Assembly: GCA_003497505.1 (NCBI GenBank)
Contig: DNNV01000385.1
Span: forward strand, 1-10,052
Source of the DNA: Clostridiales bacterium
GTDB lineage: Bacteria; Bacillota; Clostridia; Tissierellales; Sedimentibacteraceae
DNA length: 10,052 nucleotides
Direction of reading: 5' to 3'
Below are positions 1 to 5,525 of the stretch, piece after piece. The notes beneath the pieces were generated by a model. That model had not been told where the DNA came from. It ran no database searches and saw only the letters and a program-made list of their open reading frames with translations. Numbering within the stretch: the stretch's first letter is position 1; each line of letters opens with the position of its first letter. Both the position numbers and the translations under genes were made by a program.

Positions 1-11
1 GAGGTGGAGCC

Positions 12-3000
12 ATGAGGAAATTTAAAAGAGTATTGGTAGCAAATCGCGGGGAAATTGCCATAAGAGTTTTCAGAGCCTGCGAGGAGCTTGGCATAAGAAG
101 TGTTGCAATTTATTCTGAGGAGGACAAGAATTCACTTTTCAGAACAAAGGCAGATGAGGCGTATCAGGTGGGGAAAAATAAAAAGCCTGTAGATGCTTAC
201 CTAGGAATTGACGAGATAATCAGTCTTGCAAAGTCCAAGGGAGTGGACGCAATCCACCCCGGATACGGATTTTTATCTGAAAATGTGGAATTTGCCCGCA
301 AATGCGAGGAAGAAGGCATCGTGTTCATAGGCCCTGACCACATTATGATGAGCAGGCTGGGAGATAAAATAACATCGAAAATAGCCGCTAATTCTGTCGG
401 AGTTCCCACTATTCCAGGTATCGAGGAGGCTGTGAAGTCCGAGGAGGACGCCAGAAAATTTGCCGACTTCTGCGGATATCCGGTAATATTGAAGGCTTCG
501 GCAGGCGGAGGCGGCAGGGGAATGCGTATTGCCTGGCGTGAAGAAGACCTGCTGAGAGAATTCAGAAGTGCACAGAGTGAGGCAAAGAAAGCATTTGGTA
601 TAGATGATATATTCATAGAAAAATATCTCGATAAGCCGAAGCACATTGAGGTGCAGGTGCTTGGGGACAATTATGGAAACCTTGTTCATTTGTTTGAAAG
701 AGACTGCTCAATTCAGAGAAGGCATCAGAAGGTTGTTGAATTCACGCCTGCATTGAGCATAACAGATGAGCAGAGAGCGGCAATATGCAGCGATGCACTG
801 AAGCTTGCAGGAGCGGTAAAATACAGAAATGCAGGAACATTGGAATTTTTGGTGGACAAGGACGGAAAGCACTACTTCATAGAAATGAACCCGAGAATTC
901 AGGTGGAGCACACCGTTACTGAGATGGTTACGGGAGTTGATATAGTTCAGGCACAGATTCTCATAGCTCAGGGCTACAGACTTGATTCCGATGAAATAAA
1001 CATAAAATCACAGGCTGACATAAAGCAGAACGGTTATGCGATACAGTGCAGGGTTACAACAGAGGACCCGGCAAACAATTTTGCTCCGGACACAGGAAAA
1101 ATCGATGTTTACAGGACGGGCTCAGGCTTCGGTATAAGGCTTGACGGAGGAAACGGCTTCACAGGAGCGGTTATAAGCCCATACTACGACAGCCTCCTGG
1201 TGAAGGTAATATCCTACGGAAGAACATTCAACGATGCTATAAACAAGAATTCAAGAGCTCTCAAGGAGCTTGAGGTTCACGGAGTAAAAACCAACATAGG
1301 TTTCCTGCTGAATGTTCTGAACCATGAGGACTTTAAGAACGGCATATGCGATACAGGCTTTATAGCGGACAATCCATCGCTGCTAAATGTAAGAGGCGGT
1401 GAGGACAAGGAGCTTAAGGTATTAAACTATATAGGAAATATTGTTGTGAACGAAACAAAAGGGGTCAAGCCGCAATTTGATGTTCCTAGGGTTCCGGAAT
1501 TCCAGGGAAGGGAATTAAAAGCAGGCCTCAAGCAGCTCCTTGACAAAAATGGACCTGAGGAGGTTTCAAAATATGTGCTTAATGAAAAAAGGCTGCTGCT
1601 CACGGATACAACCATGCGTGATGCTCACCAGTCTCTCATGGCAACAAGAGTGAGAACAGTGGATATGGAAAAAATAGCTCCTGCCATGGCACATATGGCA
1701 AGCGACCTTTTCTCCGTTGAAATGTGGGGCGGGGCTACGTTTGACGTGGCATACCGCTTCCTGAAGGAGGACCCATGGGAAAGACTGAGGACTCTGAGAG
1801 AAAAAATGCCAAACATACTGTTTCAGATGCTGCTGAGAGGAGCGAATGCCGTAGGGTATAAGAACTATCCCGACAATGTAATCAGGGAATTTGTAAAGTC
1901 ATCTGCAGCCGCGGGAATCGATGTGTACCGTATATTTGACTCCCTCAACTGGCTGGAGGGAATGGAGGTTGCAATTGACGAGGTACTGAAGCAGAATAAA
2001 ATAGCCGAGGCCAGCATTTGCTACACCGGGGATATACTTGATGCCACAAGGGATAAATACACTCTGAAATATTATGTGGATTTGGCTAAAAAGCTTGAGA
2101 AGAGAGGCGCTCACATACTTGCCATAAAGGATATGTCCGCACTCTTAAAGCCTATGGCGGCAGATAAGCTAATTCGCGCACTTAAGGACGAATTGTCCAT
2201 ACCCGTGCATCTTCATACACACGATACAAGTGGAAACGGCGTGGTAACCATATATGCAGCCGCTAATGCCGGAGTGGATATAATAGATACGGCATTTAAC
2301 TCAATGGCAGGACTCACAAGCCAGCCGCCCCTGAACTCGGTAATAGCTGCACTGAACAACACAGACAGAGACACAATGCTGGATCTGGACGATATGCAGA
2401 AAATATCCGATTACTGGGAGGCAGTAAGACCTGTGTACAATAAATTTGAATCGGGGCTGAAAACAGGAACTGCGGAAATTTACAAGTACGAAATTCCCGG
2501 AGGACAGTATTCAAACCTCAAGCCACAGGTGGAAAGCTTCGGTCTGGGACACAGATTCGAAGAGGTAAAGGATATGTTCAAAACCGTAAATGACATGCTT
2601 GGAGACATAGTGAAGGTTACACCGTCCTCAAAGGCTGTTGGAGATATGGCAATATTCATGGTGCAGAACGACCTGACATCGGAGAATATTTATGGCAAGG
2701 CAAAGGACATGGACTTTCCTGATTCAATCGTATCATACTTCGAGGGTATGATGGGCCAGCCTGAGGGAGGATTCCCCGAAGACCTGCAAAAGCTGGTTCT
2801 CAAAGACAAGAAACCAATTACCTGCAGACCCGGAGAGCTGCTGCCGCCTGAGGATTTCCATTCAATCAGACAGATGCTTGCGGAAAAGCGCGGTCTTGAA
2901 GGAACAATGGAGGAAGCTCTGAGCTATGCTTTATACCCGAAGGTGTTTGAAGATTATATCAAAGCCCAGAAGGAAGAAGGAAGTTTGAGACTCATGGGAA

Positions 3001-3440
3001 GCGACATATTCTTCCACGGCTTGGAGGAAGGTGAAACCTGCGAGGTAAAGATTGCCGAAGGACAAAAGCTTGGCATCAAGCTTGTAGAGGTTAAAACCAA
3101 TGACGACGGAACTAAGGACCTGGTATTTGAGGTGAACGGCAACAGAAGAGTAATAACCGTGAAGGACAAAAATGCCATAAATCTGAAGAGCGCATCAATT
3201 GAAAAGGTAATGGCCGACACAGGCAACCAGTATGAAATCGGTGCAAACATACCGGGCAATGTATACAAAATCCTTGTGAAGCAGGGAGATAAGGTTGAAG
3301 CGGGCCAGCCTGTGGCCGTACTTGAAGCCATGAAAATGGAAACAAACGTACTTGCCCCTCTGTCCGGAACCGTTGCAAAAATATATGTAAAAGAAGGCCA
3401 GCGTGTTGTATCAGGAGAGCTGATAGCCGAGCTGGAATAA
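12..3440 (+). CDS. pyc: Pyruvate carboxylase, single-chain biotin enzyme
   Basis: Catalyses ATP- and bicarbonate-dependent carboxylation of pyruvate to oxaloacetate in the cytosol, refilling the C4 pool. The 1142 residues are the usual length for single-chain pyruvate carboxylase, with all parts in order. The N-terminal biotin carboxylase domain (about 1-450) has the ATP-grasp glycine-rich loop KASAGGGGRGMR at 161-172 and the EMNPRIQVEHTVTE segment at 291-304. The carboxyltransferase barrel (about 525-800) has TDTTMRDAHQS at 531-541, with likely metal ligands D537, H735 and H737 and the probable carbamylated lysine K706; their spacing matches known pyruvate carboxylases. The C-terminal biotinyl domain (about 1075-1142) carries EAMKMET, with K1108 as the biotin attachment site. 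The ATG follows a GAGGTGGAG ribosome binding site at the very edge of the window, so its promoter is not visible. The reading frame is intact. No other family fits this domain order; oxaloacetate decarboxylase alpha subunits lack the biotin carboxylase half. Confidence 0.98.
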   Translation: MRKFKRVLVANRGEIAIRVFRACEELGIRSVAIYSEEDKNSLFRTKADEAYQVGKNKKPVDAYLGIDEIISLAKSKGVDAIHPGYGFLSENVEFARKCEEEGIVFIGPDHIMMSRLGDKITSKIAANSVGVPTIPGIEEAVKSEEDARKFADFCGYPVILKASAGGGGRGMRIAWREEDLLREFRSAQSEAKKAFGIDDIFIEKYLDKPKHIEVQVLGDNYGNLVHLFERDCSIQRRHQKVVEFTPALSITDEQRAAICSDALKLAGAVKYRNAGTLEFLVDKDGKHYFIEMNPRIQVEHTVTEMVTGVDIVQAQILIAQGYRLDSDEINIKSQADIKQNGYAIQCRVTTEDPANNFAPDTGKIDVYRTGSGFGIRLDGGNGFTGAVISPYYDSLLVKVISYGRTFNDAINKNSRALKELEVHGVKTNIGFLLNVLNHEDFKNGICDTGFIADNPSLLNVRGGEDKELKVLNYIGNIVVNETKGVKPQFDVPRVPEFQGRELKAGLKQLLDKNGPEEVSKYVLNEKRLLLTDTTMRDAHQSLMATRVRTVDMEKIAPAMAHMASDLFSVEMWGGATFDVAYRFLKEDPWERLRTLREKMPNILFQMLLRGANAVGYKNYPDNVIREFVKSSAAAGIDVYRIFDSLNWLEGMEVAIDEVLKQNKIAEASICYTGDILDATRDKYTLKYYVDLAKKLEKRGAHILAIKDMSALLKPMAADKLIRALKDELSIPVHLHTHDTSGNGVVTIYAAANAGVDIIDTAFNSMAGLTSQPPLNSVIAALNNTDRDTMLDLDDMQKISDYWEAVRPVYNKFESGLKTGTAEIYKYEIPGGQYSNLKPQVESFGLGHRFEEVKDMFKTVNDMLGDIVKVTPSSKAVGDMAIFMVQNDLTSENIYGKAKDMDFPDSIVSYFEGMMGQPEGGFPEDLQKLVLKDKKPITCRPGELLPPEDFHSIRQMLAEKRGLEGTMEEALSYALYPKVFEDYIKAQKEEGSLRLMGSDIFFHGLEEGETCEVKIAEGQKLGIKLVEVKTNDDGTKDLVFEVNGNRRVITVKDKNAINLKSASIEKVMADTGNQYEIGANIPGNVYKILVKQGDKVEAGQPVAVLEAMKMETNVLAPLSGTVAKIYVKEGQRVVSGELIAELE

Positions 3441-3450
3441 AAATAAAGAC

Positions 3451-3483
3451 TAAAGGGAAGATGCTGTATGGTGTCTTCCTTTA
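3451..3483 (+). terminator. Terminator-like hairpin after pyc
   Basis: A stem begins 10 nt after the pyc stop. GGAAGA at 3456-3461 pairs with TCTTCC at 3474-3479, extended outward by TAAA/TTTA with one bulged G at 3455 and inward by G-T pairs. Only three T residues follow the stem core before mixed sequence, so it is weaker than a classical intrinsic terminator. Its position directly behind pyc and the separate promoter-like sequence before the next gene support a transcription end here. Confidence 0.5.
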
Positions 3484-3618
3484 ACTATACAACAGGATTC
3501 TATAATAAAAATCAAATTTTTTGGTAAGTAAGCTTTTGTTTTGCATAAAGCACCTATTCCGTTGAGATAAAAAGCAACAAGAATATTTTGTAAATAATTA
3601 CCAAACTTCGACTTTTTA

Positions 3619-3648
3619 TTCATATGTCTTGTGGTATCGTAGTATAAA
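3619..3648 (+). promoter_or_regulatory. Possible sigma-A promoter of the M28 peptidase gene
   Basis: TTCATA (3619-3624), an 18-nt spacer and TATAAA (3643-3648) form a moderate sigma-A-type promoter; the -35 is weak and the -10 good. Transcription would start near 3655, about 35 nt before the ATG. The -10 lies inside the dyad at 3635-3676, so a protein bound there would block polymerase. A second, weaker candidate is TTGAGA (3562-3567) with TATTTT (3584-3589), which would give a leader of about 90 nt containing the whole dyad. Confidence 0.4.
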
Positions 3649-3676
3649 TCAGTTTACTGATAAAAATACTACGATA
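3635..3676. repeat. Nested 42-bp inverted repeat (putative operator or leader hairpin)
   Basis: The outer arms TATCGTAGTAT (3635-3645) and ATACTACGATA (3666-3676) are perfect 11-bp reverse complements. Inside them a second perfect dyad pairs ATCAGT (3648-3653) with ACTGAT (3656-3661) around TT. The right arm ends at the first base of the AAGGAG Shine-Dalgarno (3676-3681) of the peptidase gene at 3690, and the left arm contains most of the TATAAA -10 candidate. There is no following T-run, so it is not a terminator. Either a repressor operator over the promoter or, if transcription starts upstream, an RNA hairpin abutting the ribosome binding site would fit. The binding protein is not recognisable. 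Confidence 0.7.
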
Positions 3677-3689
3677 AGGAGAAAAACGT

Positions 3690-5078
3690 ATGGTAAGAAA
3701 AGGGTTTAGAGTATTTTCACTGGTTCTTGTTTTTGTGATGATATTTACAATGACATCATTTGCTGCGCCTAATGCAAATGCATCAACAGCATTTGATCAA
3801 AAGGTTCTTGCAAGGGTTGATGCCAGAAAGACGCTTGAACACATCAGATATTTAAGTGAAACGATAGGTCCAAGGGTTGCCGGTACGCAGCAAGAGAGAG
3901 AAGCAGCAGGCTATATTCAGAAGCAGTTTGAAAAACTGGGGTATGATGTAAAAGTTCAAACATTTGGAATTGAGAACGTAGTATCAGAATTGGTTGTTGA
4001 CGTATTTAAAGACAGGATGTTTCGGGTAAATACAGCGACCGGCTCAGGATATACTGACGTAGACGGTATAACAGGGGTACTGGTAGACTGCGGTTTGGGA
4101 GCGAGCTCATCAGATTTTCCTGATGCTGTTAAAGGTAAGATTGCATTTGTGCAGAGAGGCGCAGTTTCATTTGCTATAAAAGCAGAGAATGCTGTAAATG
4201 CAGGTGCTATAGGTGTCCTTATGTATAATAATGCTCCCGGTGGGTTAAATCCAACCTTGGGAGATTATGCAAGTCCAATCCCATACTTATCCATATCCTT
4301 ATCTGATGGTCTGGATATTTTAGGGGAAATGGAAAATGACGATGTTAGAGTTGGCATTAAGGCAGAATTAATGACAAAATCGCAAAATGTAATTGCGACA
4401 AGGAAGCCGAATAAAGTAGATAATGCAGGCATTATCTATATAACAGCTCATTATGACAGTGTTCCTTACGCCCCTGGAGCAAATGACAATGCATCCGGCA
4501 CAGCGATGATGCTGGAATTTGCAAAGATATTAAAGGCATATCCTATTGATAAAGAAATAAGATTCATAGCTTGCGGTGCAGAGGAAATCGGATTGGAGGG
4601 TTCTTATTATTACGTTGGAAACCTTTCTCAAAACGAGCTGGACAGAAGTGTGGGTAACTTTAATATGGATATGATTGCAACCAGTTATGGACCGTGTAAC
4701 ATCCTATATGCAGATACAACAGATGGTAAGTCAAATTTGGTTACAGAAGCAGCTGCAGCATCAGGCATAAGATTAGGTAACAACATATTAGAAGTAGGAA
4801 GAGGTTCATCTTCAGATCACGCCCCATTTGGTGAAAAAGGAATACCTGCGGCATGCTTCATATGGGGAGATGAAAATGGCAACTTAGAGCCATGGTATCA
4901 TCAACCTGAGGATACAATAAAAATAAATATTAGTCTTGACAGACTTCAGCAAGCAGGAGAAATGATTGGTGCCGCACTATATGATGTTATCAGGGTGAAA
5001 ACACCGAACTTGCAAAACAGTGCTATAAGAAGAGCAGGCCAAGATAATAATATTTATTCATTTGGAATAGCTGAATAA
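3690..5078 (+). CDS. Secreted M28-family zinc aminopeptidase with PA domain
   Basis: Probably a secreted or surface metallo-aminopeptidase that removes N-terminal residues from peptides outside the cell. The 462-residue product starts with a signal peptide: basic MVRKGFR, hydrophobic stretch 8-24, and likely signal peptidase I cleavage after ANA at 29-31. A protease-associated (PA) domain spans about 100-215 and is inserted before the catalytic domain (about 230-435). Expected M28 residues are all visible: H254 in AHYDS, bridging D266 in GANDNASG, the E298-E299 pair (general base and zinc ligand) in GAEEIG, D327 in NMDMIA, and H404 in YHQPEDT. It therefore looks active and binds two zinc ions. 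No sorting signal or extra C-terminal domain is seen. The ATG has an AAGGAG site 8 nt upstream. It appears monocistronic, with non-coding gaps on both sides. Codon choice is more AT-rich than in pyc. The exact substrate (aminopeptidase Y/S-like or other) cannot be told. Confidence 0.95.
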   Translation: MVRKGFRVFSLVLVFVMIFTMTSFAAPNANASTAFDQKVLARVDARKTLEHIRYLSETIGPRVAGTQQEREAAGYIQKQFEKLGYDVKVQTFGIENVVSELVVDVFKDRMFRVNTATGSGYTDVDGITGVLVDCGLGASSSDFPDAVKGKIAFVQRGAVSFAIKAENAVNAGAIGVLMYNNAPGGLNPTLGDYASPIPYLSISLSDGLDILGEMENDDVRVGIKAELMTKSQNVIATRKPNKVDNAGIIYITAHYDSVPYAPGANDNASGTAMMLEFAKILKAYPIDKEIRFIACGAEEIGLEGSYYYVGNLSQNELDRSVGNFNMDMIATSYGPCNILYADTTDGKSNLVTEAAAASGIRLGNNILEVGRGSSSDHAPFGEKGIPAACFIWGDENGNLEPWYHQPEDTIKINISLDRLQQAGEMIGAALYDVIRVKTPNLQNSAIRRAGQDNNIYSFGIAE

Positions 5079-5190
5079 CTGAAATTATGTAGATGAGATG
5101 TCACCGGTACCAAGTCGCTAGGTTTTTATTGGAAGATTTTTGGAGAGATTATCTATAATAATTACATTGTATAACAGAAGCAATATAAAA

Positions 5191-5234
5191 GGGGCTGTCT
5201 CAAAATGATTAAAAAATCATAGAGAGACGGCTTC
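5191..5234. repeat. 44-nt hairpin; possible terminator or insertion-sequence end remnant
   Basis: GGGGCTGTCTC (5191-5201) pairs along its full length with GAGACGGCTTC (5224-5234), using three G-T wobbles. An inner stem ATGATT (5205-5210) / AATCAT (5215-5220) closes an AAAA loop, with AAA and AGA as the internal loop. The sequence CTTCTATTACTTT follows, a poor T-tract. It lies about 110 nt after the peptidase stop and could end that transcript. The left arm with its following AAAA also resembles terminal repeats of some Firmicute insertion sequences, so a relic or miniature element is an alternative; no transposase remains. Confidence 0.55.
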
Positions 5235-5354
5235 TATTACTTTAGTTTTGAAATAAACAAGCAAGATAAAGACTACTTAATGCAAATTTTTTTTCTATTT
5301 ATTAACTTAAAATTTTTCAACAAAAGATTCATAAGTTTTAAGTATAGGAGGCAA

Positions 5355-5374
5355 TTGTTAAGTATTCTTAACAA
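5355..5374. promoter_or_regulatory. Rex-like inverted repeat upstream of the flavin lipoprotein gene
   Basis: TTGTTAAG (5355-5362) and CTTAACAA (5367-5374) are perfect reverse complements around TATT. The outer seven bases equal the half-sites of the clostridial Rex (NADH-sensing repressor) operator TTGTTAANNNNTTAACAA, but here six bases rather than four separate them. The dyad ends 7 nt before the -35 element at 5382. Binding by Rex is an inference weakened by this spacing; another dimeric regulator could use the site. The dyad itself is directly visible. Confidence 0.5.
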
Positions 5375-5381
5375 AGGTGTA

Positions 5382-5410
5382 TTGACTTAGATACATTGAG
5401 ATGCTACCAT
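5382..5410 (+). promoter_or_regulatory. Extended -10 sigma-A promoter of the flavin lipoprotein gene
   Basis: TTGACT (-35, 5382-5387), a 17-nt spacer and TACCAT (-10, 5405-5410) are preceded by an extended -10 TGC at 5402-5404. The predicted start is near 5417, giving a leader of about 109 nt. A perfect TATAAT at 5506-5511 lies too close to the start codon to serve this gene without losing the Shine-Dalgarno, so it was not preferred. Confidence 0.55.
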
Positions 5411-5443
5411 GAGGAGGGTCAGCAAATATCGACATAAGCTGTC

Positions 5444-5466
5444 ACATCAATAGATGTAGATTTTTT
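5444..5466 (+). promoter_or_regulatory. Weak hairpin plus T6 tract in leader (possible attenuator)
   Basis: ACATC (5444-5448) pairs with GATGT (5453-5457) around AATA, and after AGA there are six T residues (5461-5466). A second small stem, GACA/TGTC, lies just upstream at about 5431-5443. The arrangement resembles a short intrinsic terminator inside the leader, but a 5-bp stem is weak. Confidence 0.25.
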
Positions 5467-5525
5467 AACGAAATATTGATAAATGCTGATATGGATTATT
5501 TACAATATAATACCTGGAGGGTAAA

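Larger units (their letters stand above)
5079..5525. other. Long non-coding intergenic region
   Basis: No convincing coding sequence occurs in these 447 bases on either strand. From left to right there is AT-rich sequence with an isolated TATAAT (5154-5159), the 44-nt hairpin at 5191-5234, a T-rich tract (5286-5300), an 8-bp inverted repeat ACTTAAAA/TTTTAAGT (5305-5312 and 5336-5343), an AGGAGG at 5346-5351 with no real gene behind it, the Rex-like dyad at 5355-5374, an extended -10 promoter (5382-5410), and a leader of about 109 nt before the lipoprotein gene. No known riboswitch class is recognised in the leader. Confidence 0.75.

Noticed and set aside
197..670. Minus-strand open frames of 138-157 codons inside pyc, and similar ones at 1427-3378
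   Set aside because: They lie fully antisense to intact, strongly conserved pyruvate carboxylase coding sequence, lack recognisable domains and plausible ribosome binding sites, and are typical shadow frames.
5105..5117. GG...GC pattern considered as a sigma-54 promoter
   Set aside because: Only 9 nt separate GG and GC instead of the required 10, the flanks do not match TGGCAC/TTGC, and no gene starts nearby.
5346..5390. AGGAGG followed by TTG and an 11-codon frame (possible leader peptide)
   Set aside because: The TTG is only 3 nt from the AGGAGG, the frame overlaps the inverted repeat and the -35 of the lipoprotein promoter, and the peptide has no notable composition. I see no support for translation.
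5506..5511. Perfect TATAAT just upstream of the lipoprotein gene as its -10
   Set aside because: Transcription would start at about 5518, within the Shine-Dalgarno, and no suitable -35 lies 16-18 nt upstream.
5411..5525. Riboswitch (FMN or cyclic-di-GMP class) in the lipoprotein leader
   Set aside because: None of the conserved core sequences of those classes is visible; only short stems are present.
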